Assembly (NCBI GenBank): GCA_035696365.1
Contig: DASRQS010000131.1
Location: 1-64,000, forward strand
Length of the DNA: 64,000 bases
Reading direction: 5' to 3'
Source of the DNA: JALYLC01 sp035696365
GTDB taxonomy: Bacteria > Actinomycetota > Thermoleophilia > Gaiellales > JALYLC01
The notes under the pieces are model-generated. The model saw nothing but the letters and a program-made list of their open reading frames with translations, made no database searches and was not told the DNA's origin. The position numbers and the translations under genes were made by a program. This document shows, piece after piece, positions 8,352 through 16,451 of this stretch. Within the stretch, counting starts at the first letter, position 1; each line of letters opens with the position of its first letter.

Positions 8352-10046
8352 TTAGGGGAACTTGAGCACGAGCAGGAGCGGCCTGCCGGAGCTCGACCCG
8401 CGTGCCGTGCCGAGCCCGCCGACCTGGTGGGTGCTCCAGGAGAGCACGAAGGGGCGCTGCGAGCCGTCGGCCGCGCTCAGCGTGACGGACGCGAACACGC
8501 TGCCCGTCGCGCTGTCGTAGCTGACGATGCCCTCGAGCGCCGCGTCGCGCACGAAGCGCATCCCGTGCGCCGTGAGCGACACGTGCGTGCCGCTGCGGAT
8601 GACTGACGCCGATCCGCCGCGCAGGCCCGTCACGCGGGCCGGAGCGCCCGGCGCCGTGGCCGCGGCGAGCATGTCGGTGACGCCGAGCGCCGCGGCCGTG
8701 GCGGCGCGCCGGTCGGCCAGCGTCGAGTGGTCGCGGCCATGGGCCGTGGCGTCGCGCAGTGCCGCGGGAGACGCCGCGAGCGTCAGTGGGAACGCGCCCA
8801 CGCCCAGCGGCTGCGACCGGCGGCTCGCGCAACCCGCCCTCACGCGCCCGCGCGTCTGCAGGAAGGCGCGCGCGATCGTCGCGGCGCAGCCGCCGGAGTC
8901 GCCGAGGGCCGGCAGAGCGCCTGCGCTGCGAGCGCGTACATACGTCCCCTTGGGCAGGAGTGCCGCGACCTTGCGCAGGGTCGCGGCCGGCGCCCGCACG
9001 TCCAGCTCTCCTGCCAGCACCAGCGCGGGAGCGCCTGAGAGCGCCACATCCGGAGGCAGTACGGGATCGGGCACTGCCGGCTTTGGCCAGCCGAGGCACC
9101 CGGCCAGCCCGAGCGCGCGCCTCCAGGTGGCGCCCGTGAACGGTCCGCCGTCGACCTGCGCTGCGGGCGCGGGTGCCGCATCGTCGTGACACGAGCTCGC
9201 CTGTGCCTGCGCGGCCTGGCGTCCTGCGGCTGACGCCGAGGCAACGGCGAGCCGGGCGAGCGGCATCGGGTCGCCGTGCAGCGCGGCCGTCGATGCGGCC
9301 GGGAGCTCGCCCAGCGTCGCTGCGTCCCCGCTCGCCGCGACGCGCGCGAGGACGTCGTCGTCGATGCGCCCGTGGAAGTGCAGCGGATGGGTGCGCAGCC
9401 GGGCGGCCAGCCGTGCGACGGCGGGCTCCCCGTGGCCGAGCCCGCGCGCCAGCGCGTGCGCCTCGCCGTGGCCGTCTCCGCTGAAGAGCGTCGCGCGCGG
9501 CCCTCCGTCGAGTACCAGCGCGCGCAGGCGGTCGCCGAAGCGCGCCGCGTAGGCCAGAGCGACGCGGGCGCCGTCGCCGGCGCCGTAGAGCTCCACGTGG
9601 CCGACGCCGAGCGTCGCGCGGACTGCGTCGAGATCCTGGGCCGCGGCGCCGGCGCCGTAGGCATCGCGCCGCGCGCCCACGAGTCCCGAGCGGCCCGTGC
9701 CTCGCGCGTCGACCAGCACGATGTCGCGGTGATCGCGCAGCGGCGCGAGCAGTGCGACGATCTCTGCCCGGCCGGCCGTCGTGGGCACTCCGTCACTCCC
9801 GGCGCTGACGAGGATCGTGTCGCGCGCCTTGCCCGCGCGGCGATGCGTGTAAACCTCGAAGCTGACGTTCACGCTGCCGGCAGCCGGATCGGCGGCCACC
9901 AGCGGGACGGCGACCGAGCCGCAGCGGCTACCGCCTGCGCACGGCTTGAGGTCGGCGGCAGTCGCGACGGCGGGCACCAGGCACGCCGCCGTCAGCGCTG
10001 CGATCGCCATCCGCGCACACGGCGCGGCTACCAGCGCAGCCCTCAC
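8352..10046 (-). CDS. Exported alpha/beta-hydrolase fold protein, catalytic triad lost
   Basis: 564 residues with an N-terminal signal peptide (IAALTAACLVPAVATAA, likely cleaved near residue 30). The fold follows tripeptidyl-aminopeptidase-like hydrolases: VDARGTGRSG oxyanion region, nucleophile elbow, cap domain, and a late GELDVRAP strand carrying the usual acid. The elbow reads YGAGDGARVAL, so the expected serine is aspartate, and the region where the catalytic histidine should be (RSAGALPALGDSGG) has none. Two of three catalytic residues are missing, so it is probably not a peptidase; it may bind a ligand. About 140 C-terminal residues have no family I recognise. GTG start overlaps the PH-like gene by 4 bases. 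Confidence 0.75.
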   Translation of the reverse strand: MRAALVAAPCARMAIAALTAACLVPAVATAADLKPCAGGSRCGSVAVPLVAADPAAGSVNVSFEVYTHRRAGKARDTILVSAGSDGVPTTAGRAEIVALLAPLRDHRDIVLVDARGTGRSGLVGARRDAYGAGAAAQDLDAVRATLGVGHVELYGAGDGARVALAYAARFGDRLRALVLDGGPRATLFSGDGHGEAHALARGLGHGEPAVARLAARLRTHPLHFHGRIDDDVLARVAASGDAATLGELPAASTAALHGDPMPLARLAVASASAAGRQAAQAQASSCHDDAAPAPAAQVDGGPFTGATWRRALGLAGCLGWPKPAVPDPVLPPDVALSGAPALVLAGELDVRAPAATLRKVAALLPKGTYVRARSAGALPALGDSGGCAATIARAFLQTRGRVRAGCASRRSQPLGVGAFPLTLAASPAALRDATAHGRDHSTLADRRAATAAALGVTDMLAAATAPGAPARVTGLRGGSASVIRSGTHVSLTAHGMRFVRDAALEGIVSYDSATGSVFASVTLSAADGSQRPFVLSWSTHQVGGLGTARGSSSGRPLLLVLKFP

Positions 10047-10492
10047 CCGGCGCAGTTCGGATCCCAGCGTTGCTCGAACGAGATGTGCGGAGCGCCTGCC
10101 TCGAGAGCCTTCCGCAGCGCCCGGTGCCGGCGCACGAAGGAGAAGCGCAACTCGCGTCCACCCGCCGTGAAGAGTGCCTTGGTGCCGCGCAGCTCGACGC
10201 TCTGGACGTCGTCGAGCGGCAGCGCGTAGGCCGTCCCCACACGGGGCGCGACGATGACGCGGCGATCCGTCAGCAGTTGATCCTCGAGATAGTGCTCGGC
10301 GGCGAAGCGCCGGCCGTACAGCGCGACGGCGACGGCGGCCGCGAGTGCGAGCGGCGTGAACACGATGCTCTGGGCGGCGACCCCTCCGACCGCGAGCACG
10401 CCCGCCATGGCGATGCCGAACTCCAGGAACGGAGGAGTGCGCCGCTCACGCCAGAGCACGGCCTCCCCCGCGGCAAGCTCGGTCGCAGTCAC
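10043..10492 (-). CDS. Bacterial PH-like domain membrane protein
   Basis: 149 residues with two hydrophobic segments near residues 25-60 forming a hairpin, followed by a small beta-rich domain. The pattern LLTDRRVIVAPRVGTAYALP, then DDVQSVEL, is that of bacterial PH-like (bPH) domains of the YdbS/PrsW-adjacent type. Function is unknown; such proteins sit at the membrane with the domain in the cytoplasm. Its stop overlaps the start of the exported hydrolase-like protein (GTGA), so the two are co-translated. A CATCCT hexamer 6 bases upstream of GTG could be a leaderless promoter. Confidence 0.7.
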   Translation of the reverse strand: MTATELAAGEAVLWRERRTPPFLEFGIAMAGVLAVGGVAAQSIVFTPLALAAAVAVALYGRRFAAEHYLEDQLLTDRRVIVAPRVGTAYALPLDDVQSVELRGTKALFTAGGRELRFSFVRRHRALRKALEAGAPHISFEQRWDPNCAG

Positions 10493-10498
10493 ACCTGC

Positions 10499-10504
10499 AG
10501 GATG
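10499..10504 (-). promoter_or_regulatory. -10-like CATCCT (minus strand)
   Basis: CATCCT on the minus strand lies 6 bases before the GTG of the PH-like gene, the same spacing as the TANNNT hexamers elsewhere, but its first base is off consensus. Confidence 0.3.
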
Positions 10505-10560
10505 CCCCCTGCGGGCCGATCTGCCAAGAGGGTGCAGGGCAGTGGGATGGCGGATGCGGA

Positions 10561-10615
10561 ACTTTGTGCCGTGAATAACTTGGGGTCAGACCCCAAGTTA
10601 TTCACGGCACAAAGT
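10561..10615. repeat. 55-bp perfect palindrome (REP-like element, full copy)
   Basis: Two 27-base arms around a central A are perfectly complementary; the core is GGGGTC-A-GACCCC and the outer part reads TGCCGTGAATAACTT. The right half recurs at 35291-35330 (39 of 40 bases) beside the broken REP-associated transposase. It lies just past the 3' end of the minus-strand PIG-L gene, where its hairpin could also stop transcription. Confidence 0.9.
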
Positions 10616-10630
10616 CGGCCGGCGCTTGCT

Positions 10631-11314
10631 TCACGCGGCCCAGACGCGTTCTCGGGCCAGCACTCCTTCGGCGCGCAGCATGTCCGGGGCTCCCACCCCG
10701 AGGGGGACGAGTTGCGATGCATGGCAGCGCACCGCCGCGATCTTTCGGCGGAAGGCCGCCCCACGGAGGTGCACGTCCTTGGCCTGAAGGCCGGGCAGGG
10801 CTTCGGCGATTCGTGTCGGCAGGTCGTAACTGCTCCAGCCGGCGTAGGGGAGGTCCGCGTAGACGCGGACACGCGCGGCAGCCAGCTCGCGCGCGAGCGG
10901 GAGCAGCGCGACGGTCGCCGCGACGTGGTCGGCGTGATCTCCGATCGAGGCCGGGATCCACAGAATGCCGGTTGGTCCGAGCAGCCGAGCGACGTCAGTA
11001 CGGATCGCGGAGGCGGGCAGATCGGCGCCGGCTCGATACGGCTGGTCCAGATGCCTGAGGCCTATGCGCCTCGATCGGGTCAGCGCACACGCCGCCACGT
11101 CCTCGCGGGCCCGGGCCCGCGCTGATTGTGTGCCGCTCGCGAAACCGGACTGATCGTCCCAGTCGCTGACCGCAGCGCCTGCGGGCGGCACGCCCGAGCA
11201 GACCGTGACGACGGTTGCGAGCGCGCCGGCGCGCTGCAGTAGGTGCGCGAGCGAGAGCGCGGCGTCGTCGAAGTGGGGAGAGACGATGATCTGCTTCGGG
11301 GCGTTCCGGGACAG
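10631..11314 (-). CDS. PIG-L family deacetylase, start codon unclear
   Basis: The frame encodes a PIG-L/LmbE-type zinc deacetylase. The N-terminal metal motif reads SPHFDDAALS, standing where the family has AHPDDE, and GDHADHV carries the second metal histidines. The first ordinary start, GTG 11191, lies after the metal motif and would give a dead 186-residue protein. The open frame continues upstream with family-like sequence but no ATG, GTG or TTG, so I use CTG 11314, which keeps the motif. Either a rare start or a damaged 5' end is possible. Likely substrates are N-acetylglucosamine conjugates. Divergent from the GH4 gene. Confidence 0.6.
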   Translation of the reverse strand: MSRNAPKQIIVSPHFDDAALSLAHLLQRAGALATVVTVCSGVPPAGAAVSDWDDQSGFASGTQSARARAREDVAACALTRSRRIGLRHLDQPYRAGADLPASAIRTDVARLLGPTGILWIPASIGDHADHVAATVALLPLARELAAARVRVYADLPYAGWSSYDLPTRIAEALPGLQAKDVHLRGAAFRRKIAAVRCHASQLVPLGVGAPDMLRAEGVLARERVWAA

Positions 11315-11331
11315 GCTGGCGATCGTATGCG

Positions 11332-11337
11332 TAGGCT
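11332..11337 (+). promoter_or_regulatory. -10 element TAGGCT, leaderless promoter
   Basis: TAGGCT ends 8 bases before the GTG of the GH4 gene. GGGACA lies 18 bases upstream of it (11308-11313) as a weak -35. Confidence 0.45.
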
Positions 11338-11345
11338 CCCGCCTC

Positions 11346-12626
11346 GTGAAGATCTGCGTCGTCGGCGGAGGCTCGACCTACACCCCGGAGCTCGTGGACG
11401 GGATCCTGCGGCGACGCGACCGGCTGCCGGTCGACGAACTGGTGCTGCTCGACCCCAACCTGGAGCGGCTCGAGATCGTCGGGCGCTTCGCGCGGCGCAT
11501 GTGCGAGGCCTCCGGCTCGAACCTGCAGGTGCGCTGGACGGCGGATGCCGGCGCCGCGCTCGCGGGGTCGGCGTTCGTCGTCACGCAGTTGCGCGTCGGG
11601 GGCCAGGAGGCGCGCCATCGCGACGAGCTCACCGGGCGGGCCTTCGGGCTGATCGGCCAGGAGACCACGGGCATCGGCGGCTTCGCCAAGGCCCTGCGCA
11701 CGATCCCCGTGATGCTCGCGATCGCCCGCGAGGTCGAGCGCAGCGCGCCGGACGCCACGCTCGTCAACTTCACCAACCCGGCCGGCCTGATCACCGAGCT
11801 CCTGCGCCGGCACACCTCGCTGCGCGTGGTCGGTCTCTGCAACGTGCCCTGGAACATGCAGATCGAGGTCGCGAAGTCGCTCGGCTGCGAGTTCGCCGAT
11901 GTGGACATCGACTATGTCGGCCTCAACCACCTGTCGTGGGCGCGCGGCTTCCGCGTGCGCGGCGAGGAGCGCACCGCCGAGGTGCTGGCGCGCTACCGCG
12001 AGCTGCTCGTGAACCAGGCCGCGGGCGAGGACGATCCGGGCTTCGCGCCCGAGACGATCTCGTTGCTGGGCGCCGTGCCCAACTACTACGACCTGTACTA
12101 CTACGAGACCGCGGCGATGCTGCGCCACCAGGAGCGCGTGCCGACGCGCGCCTCCCAGGTGATGGCGATCGAGGCCCGCCTGCTCGAGCTGTACGCCGAC
12201 GAGTCGCTGCGCGAAAAGCCCGAGGAGTTGATGGAGCGCGGCGGCGCGTACTACTCGGAGTCGGCGGCGGCCCTGATGGCCGACATCCACGCCGACGCCG
12301 GATCCGTGCAGGTGGTCAACGTGCGCAACGACGGCGCCATACCGAATCTCCCGGACGACATCGTGGTCGAGATGCCCGCGCGCATCAGCCGCGCCGGCGC
12401 GACTGCCGTGCCGACCGGCCCCCTGCGCGCCGATCTGGACGCGCTCGTGCGCTCCGCCAAGGACTACGAGCTGCTCACGATCGAGGCCGCGCTCACGGGC
12501 GACCGCACACTGGCCGCGCTGGCGCTCGTCACCAACCCGCTCGGCCCCGACGCGTCGCTCGCGCCGCGCGTCTGGGAGCGGCTGCGCGGCGACAACGAAG
12601 GCCTCTTCGGAACGCTCGATGGCTGA
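11346..12626 (+). CDS. Glycoside hydrolase family 4 (NAD/Mn-dependent glycosidase)
   Basis: 426 residues. The N-terminus has the Rossmann motif VVGGGSTYTPELVDGIL; NFTNPAGLITELL, the metal cysteine in GLCNVPWNMQ and the metal histidine in YVGLNHLSW are all GH4 signatures. These enzymes cleave glycosides, usually 6-phosphorylated, by a redox-elimination mechanism needing NAD and a divalent metal. The start is GTG 11346, since the Rossmann strand begins directly there. The next two genes encode a GlcNAc-type kinase and an SIS protein, and the divergent gene is a deacetylase, so an amino-sugar glycoside is likely. No PTS is present, so how the substrate is phosphorylated is open. Confidence 0.92.
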   Translation: MKICVVGGGSTYTPELVDGILRRRDRLPVDELVLLDPNLERLEIVGRFARRMCEASGSNLQVRWTADAGAALAGSAFVVTQLRVGGQEARHRDELTGRAFGLIGQETTGIGGFAKALRTIPVMLAIAREVERSAPDATLVNFTNPAGLITELLRRHTSLRVVGLCNVPWNMQIEVAKSLGCEFADVDIDYVGLNHLSWARGFRVRGEERTAEVLARYRELLVNQAAGEDDPGFAPETISLLGAVPNYYDLYYYETAAMLRHQERVPTRASQVMAIEARLLELYADESLREKPEELMERGGAYYSESAAALMADIHADAGSVQVVNVRNDGAIPNLPDDIVVEMPARISRAGATAVPTGPLRADLDALVRSAKDYELLTIEAALTGDRTLAALALVTNPLGPDASLAPRVWERLRGDNEGLFGTLDG

Positions 12627-13551
12627 CCTGGACGACTTCGTGATCGGGGTCGACGGCGGCGCGACCAAGACCGACGCGGTGGTGATGACGGCAGACGGCC
12701 GTGTGCTCGGCAGGGGCCGCGCGGGCTGCTCGAACTGGGAGAGCGCCGGGCTGCTGGGCGCCGCGGACGCCATCGGGGTCGCCGTCTCCACCGCGCTGGA
12801 GGCGGCCGGCTGCGATCGCCGCGAGATCGCCGCATCCGCCTTCGCGCTGGCCGGCGTCGACTGGCCCGAGGACGAGGTGCGCCTCGCCAAGGCGCTCGAG
12901 CCGCTCGAGCTGGGCGGCAGCAGCCTCATCACGAACGACGCCTTCGCCGCGCTGCGCGCAGGCATCTCGGGCAGGGCGGGCTGTGTGTCCTCGGCCGGAA
13001 CCGGCGCCGTCGCGGCCGGCCGCAACGAAGACGACCGCACGGCGCGCACGATGGCGGAGGGCTTCGGCGAGCTCGGCGGGGCAGGGGACATCATCGAGCG
13101 TGCGCTCTGGGCCTGCGCCCGCATGCGCGAGGCCTCGGGCCCCAGCACCGAGCTGGCCGCCGTGCTCTGCTCGGCACTGGGCGCGAGCGACCTCGACGAC
13201 CTCTTCCAGGGCATCACGCGCCGCGGGCTGCGCGTGGGCGCCGAGCTCGCTCCGCGCGTGCTCGAGGTCGCGGAGCGCGGCGACGAGGTCGCGCAGCGCC
13301 TGCTCGAGGAACAGGGGCGATCGCTGGCGGACGAGGTGCTCGGCGTCGCGCGCAGGCTGGGGATGCTCGACGCGCCCTTCGAGCTCGTGATCGCCGGCAG
13401 CGTGCACATGGCCGGCTCGGCGCCGCTGGACGACGCCTTCACGCAGCGCGTGGCCGAGGGCGCGCCCGGGGCGCAGATCCTGCCCCTGCGCGAGCGCGCC
13501 GTGATCGGCGCCGCCAGGCTGGCGCTCGATCAGATCGCGGAGGCGCCGTGA
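12619..13551 (+). CDS. N-acetylglucosamine kinase-like (BadF/BadG/BcrA/BcrD ATPase family)
   Basis: 310 residues of the actin-like ATPase fold. Phosphate-1 motif GVDGGATKTDAVV is near the N-terminus and the second phosphate loop is SSAGTGAVAAG near residue 130; the EGFGELGGAGDI segment matches GlcNAc kinases of this family. It overlaps the GH4 gene by 8 bases and the SIS gene by 4. In that context it most likely phosphorylates an amino sugar released by the GH4 enzyme or imported from outside, using ATP. BadF-type activators of 2-hydroxyacyl-CoA dehydratases are the alternative, but these carry iron-sulfur cysteines not seen here. Confidence 0.85.
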   Translation: MADLDDFVIGVDGGATKTDAVVMTADGRVLGRGRAGCSNWESAGLLGAADAIGVAVSTALEAAGCDRREIAASAFALAGVDWPEDEVRLAKALEPLELGGSSLITNDAFAALRAGISGRAGCVSSAGTGAVAAGRNEDDRTARTMAEGFGELGGAGDIIERALWACARMREASGPSTELAAVLCSALGASDLDDLFQGITRRGLRVGAELAPRVLEVAERGDEVAQRLLEEQGRSLADEVLGVARRLGMLDAPFELVIAGSVHMAGSAPLDDAFTQRVAEGAPGAQILPLRERAVIGAARLALDQIAEAP

Positions 13552-14561
13552 GTTCGCACATGCGGCGCGAGATCGACGAGCAGCCCGCGGCGGTCGCGAG
13601 CACGCTCGCGGCGGTGGCGCAGCCGGCGGCCGCGCTCGCCGCGGCCGTGCGCGAGCGCGGGCTCGACCGCGTCGTGCTGGTCGCCCGCGGCACCTCCGAT
13701 CACGTCGCGCTCTACGCGCGCTACCTGCTCGAGGCGCGCTGCGCGCTCTCGTCGAGCCTCGCCGCGCCCTCGCTCTACACGACCTACCGCCCGCCGGTCG
13801 ACCTCTCCCGCTCGCTCGTCCTGGGCGTCTCGCAGTCGGGGCAGACGCCCGAGATCGTCGCCGCGCTGGAGTTCGCGGCCGGCCGCGGAGCGCTCACTGC
13901 CGCGCTCACCAACGAGGCCGGCTCGCCGCTCGCGACGGCCGTCGGGCACGCGCTGGTCACCGCGGCGGGCGAGGAGCAGTCGGTCGCGGCCACGAAGACG
14001 TTCACGACGGCGCTGGCCGCCGTCGCCGAGCTGGCGCGCGCCCTGGGCGCCCCGGATCTCGGCCCCGGGCTGCGCGAGCTGCCCGCTGCGCTCGGCGCAG
14101 CCGCGGCGCTGCCCGGCGAGCTTCTCGAGTCGTCCGCCCGTGCCCTGCTGGAGGCCGAGGCGGCGGTCTGCATCGCGCGCGGTTATGCCTACGCGACGGC
14201 GCTCGAGGCCGCGCTCAAGCTGAAGGAGGTCACCGGGCTGTGGGCGGAGGGCTTCAGCGCCGCCGACCTGCGCCACGGGCCGCGAGCGGCCGCGCTCGGG
14301 CTCCCGGCGCTCGTCTTCCACGCCGGTGGCCCGCTCGCCGCCGACGTCGAAGGGCTGGAGCGCGAGCTGGCGGCGGCAGGGTCGCCGATCGTCTCGATCG
14401 GGCCGGGCCGGACGCTGGCCGCCGCCGAGGGGCTGTGCGAGGAGCTCGCCCCGATCGCCCTGATCGTCCCCGCGCAACTGGTCGCGGAGCGGCTCGCCGT
14501 CCTGCGCGGGCGCGATCCCGATCGCCCGCCTGGCCTGACCAAGGTCACGCGCACGTATTGA
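13548..14561 (+). CDS. SIS-domain sugar isomerase/deaminase (GlmS C-terminal-like)
   Basis: 337 residues with two SIS domains and no glutaminase domain. Sugar-phosphate motifs are ARGTSDHVALYARYLLEA and SQSGQTPEIVAALE, with DLRHGPRAA late in the second domain, as in AgaS/NagB-II-type glucosamine-6-phosphate deaminases. It probably turns the aminosugar phosphate made by the upstream kinase into fructose-6-phosphate and ammonia. Start GTG 13548 overlaps the kinase stop by 4 bases; ATG 13560 is an alternative. Third gene of the GH4-kinase-SIS operon. Confidence 0.88.
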   Translation: MSSHMRREIDEQPAAVASTLAAVAQPAAALAAAVRERGLDRVVLVARGTSDHVALYARYLLEARCALSSSLAAPSLYTTYRPPVDLSRSLVLGVSQSGQTPEIVAALEFAAGRGALTAALTNEAGSPLATAVGHALVTAAGEEQSVAATKTFTTALAAVAELARALGAPDLGPGLRELPAALGAAAALPGELLESSARALLEAEAAVCIARGYAYATALEAALKLKEVTGLWAEGFSAADLRHGPRAAALGLPALVFHAGGPLAADVEGLERELAAAGSPIVSIGPGRTLAAAEGLCEELAPIALIVPAQLVAERLAVLRGRDPDRPPGLTKVTRTY

Positions 14562-14573
14562 GAGCGCATTGAA

Positions 14574-15584
14574 ATGCCCTCCGAGCCTGCTACCACTTGT
14601 CACGTGGTGAACACCGCGACTGAGCGCGCACGCGCTCTTGCTCCAGGGCTCGCGCTCGTCACGGTGATCGTCGTGGTGGCCGATCGCATCGGCAACCACG
14701 TGTCGGGAACGAGCGCGCTGATCTGGGCGCTCGGGCTGGGCGCGGTGATCGCCAACACGGGCCTGTTGCGGCCGGCGCTCGCGCCCGGCATCCGCTTCGC
14801 ATCGCGCAACGTGCTGCGCATGGGCGTCGCGCTGCTCGGCATCCGGCTGAGCCTCGGCACGGTCGGCGATCTCGGCCTGCGCACGATCGTGGTGATCCTC
14901 GGAAGCATGCTAGTCACGTTCGCGGCGACCCTGCTGATCGGCCGCGCGCTCGGCGTCTCGGGGCCGCTGACACTGCTGATCGCCACTGGGACCGGCATTT
15001 GCGGGGCCTCCGCGATCGTGGCCATGGAGTCGGTCAGCGAGGCGAGCCGCGAGGAGGCAGCGTTCGCGCTCGCGACCATCACGGCGCTCGGCACCGTCGC
15101 CATGGTGGGGCTGCCGTTCCTGCGCACGCCGCTCGGGCTCGGCATGACCGACTACGGCATCTGGTCGGGCGCCTCGGTGCACGAGGTCGCGCAGGTCGTG
15201 GGCGCGACGGCCGGGGTGTCGGCGGTCGCGCTCAAGATCGGCACGCTCGTCAAGCTCGCGCGCGTCGCACTGCTGGCGCCGCTCGTGTTCGGTTTCGCGG
15301 TCTCACGCGGTCGCAGCCGGCCGGCGGGCACGCCGCTCCTGCCGCTCTTCGTGATCGGCTTCCTGGCGCTCGCAGCCGTCCGCACGACCGGCATCCTCTC
15401 CAGTCGCGTGATCGCCGACCTGGCCCGCATCGACGTCTTGCTGCTCGCCGCCGGCATGGCCGGGCTCGGTCTCGGCCTCGAGTTCGCGCGCCTGCGGGGA
15501 CTGGGGATGCGGCCGCTCGTGCTCGGATTCGCCTCGTGGATGGTGATCGCGCTCACGAGTCTCGCGCTCGTCACGTGGGTATAG
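14574..15584 (+). CDS. UPF0324 family membrane transporter (YeiH-like, putative sulfate exporter)
   Basis: 336 residues with about ten hydrophobic segments. Conserved family stretches are ASRNVLRMGVALLGIRL, TGTGICGASAIVAMESV and IWSGASVHEVAQVVGA. The family is annotated as putative sulfate exporter, but the biochemistry is weak. It follows the SIS gene by 12 bases and precedes a PIG-L deacetylase by 8, so it belongs to the amino-sugar operon, where a role in moving an anion released during catabolism is an inference. ATG 14574 is taken; GTG 14604 or 14607 are possible later starts. Confidence 0.85.
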   Translation: MPSEPATTCHVVNTATERARALAPGLALVTVIVVVADRIGNHVSGTSALIWALGLGAVIANTGLLRPALAPGIRFASRNVLRMGVALLGIRLSLGTVGDLGLRTIVVILGSMLVTFAATLLIGRALGVSGPLTLLIATGTGICGASAIVAMESVSEASREEAAFALATITALGTVAMVGLPFLRTPLGLGMTDYGIWSGASVHEVAQVVGATAGVSAVALKIGTLVKLARVALLAPLVFGFAVSRGRSRPAGTPLLPLFVIGFLALAAVRTTGILSSRVIADLARIDVLLLAAGMAGLGLGLEFARLRGLGMRPLVLGFASWMVIALTSLALVTWV

Positions 15585-15592
15585 GGGAAGTC

Positions 15593-16381
15593 ATGACCCG
15601 CACCGTCCTGCATCTCTCTCCCCATCCCGACGACGAGGTCGTGGGGATGCCGGGCACGCTGATGGCGCTGCGCGATGCCGGCTGGCGGATCGTCAACCTC
15701 GCCTGCGGGCTCGGCCGGCCCGCACAGCATCAGCGGCGGCGCTCGGAGGTCGAGGAGGCCTGCCGTCGCGCGGGCTTCGAGCTGCTGCCCTGCGAGCCGC
15801 CGCTCGCGCTCTCGGCGGGCGACGACCTGGCCGCTGCCGAGGAGACGCTCGTGACGCTGCTCGCGGCCGTGCTGCCCGCGCTCGAGCCCGCGCTCGTGTG
15901 CGCGCCCTCCCCGCACGACGGGCACCACGCGCACGAGGCCGTCGGCCGCGCTGCCCGCCGTGCGCTCGAGGCGCACCCTGGCCCAACGCCGCCGCTCTGG
16001 CTGTGGGGCGTGTGGGCCGACCTGCCGTTCCCGACGCTGATCACGCCCTTCGACGGCACGCGCCTCGCGGAGATCAAGCACGCGCTCGCCGCCCATGAAT
16101 CGGAGCTGGCACGGCTGCCGCTCGACCGCATGGTCGAGGCGCGCGCGGTGCTGGCGGCCGGGGTCGGCGAGGAGCGCGTGTACGGCTCGGGCCTCGCGAG
16201 CGATCCCGCGCTCGAGCTCGCCGAGCTGGTCTGCGAGGTCGTGCTGGAGCCCGGCGGCTGGCGCCTCGGCTCGCCGAGGCGCTTCGACGCGGCGGCGCCG
16301 CTCGCATCGCCCGGCGGGCGCCCGATCGGCTGGTGGCTCGAGGCCGAGTCGGCGCACGCGCGGCTTCGACGCGGCACGTGA
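15593..16381 (+). CDS. PIG-L family deacetylase
   Basis: 262 residues. Metal motif LSPHPDDEVVGMPGTL at residues 8-23 gives the His and Asp-Asp zinc ligands and the catalytic Asp, and SPHDGHHAHEAVG gives the later ligands. Members remove acetyl groups from N-acetylglucosamine units (MshB, Mca, lipid-linked GlcNAc). An AGGGGAAG ribosome site precedes the ATG. It closes the plus-strand amino-sugar operon. Unlike the first PIG-L gene at 10631, it has a complete active site and a normal start. Confidence 0.9.
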   Translation: MTRTVLHLSPHPDDEVVGMPGTLMALRDAGWRIVNLACGLGRPAQHQRRRSEVEEACRRAGFELLPCEPPLALSAGDDLAAAEETLVTLLAAVLPALEPALVCAPSPHDGHHAHEAVGRAARRALEAHPGPTPPLWLWGVWADLPFPTLITPFDGTRLAEIKHALAAHESELARLPLDRMVEARAVLAAGVGEERVYGSGLASDPALELAELVCEVVLEPGGWRLGSPRRFDAAAPLASPGGRPIGWWLEAESAHARLRRGT

Positions 16382-16383
16382 CG

Positions 16384-16402
16384 AGAGCTTCTGAGAAGCT
16401 CT
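16384..16402. terminator. Intergenic hairpin between convergent genes
   Basis: AGAGCTTCT, G, AGAAGCTCT forms a perfect stem just after the PIG-L stop and before the convergent isomerase end. No T-run follows, so termination is only plausible. Confidence 0.4.
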
Positions 16403-16404
16403 AA

Positions 16405-16450
16405 CAGAATCAGCGCGGCGCTCGGAGGTCTCGGATCGCCTGCGGTCAGA
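16405..16450. repeat. 46-bp intergenic repeat, copy 1
   Basis: Matches 49451-49496 at 40 of 46 positions, including the block GGAGGTCTCG and ATCGCCTGCGGTC. Both copies lie in intergenic gaps next to the 3' end of a minus-strand gene. Nature unknown. Confidence 0.7.
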
Positions 16451-16451
16451 C

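Noticed and set aside
10995..13442. 815-codon open frame on the minus strand
   Set aside because: Shadow of the GH4 and kinase genes in GC-rich DNA; composition is low-complexity Arg/Ala/Ser and no domain is seen.
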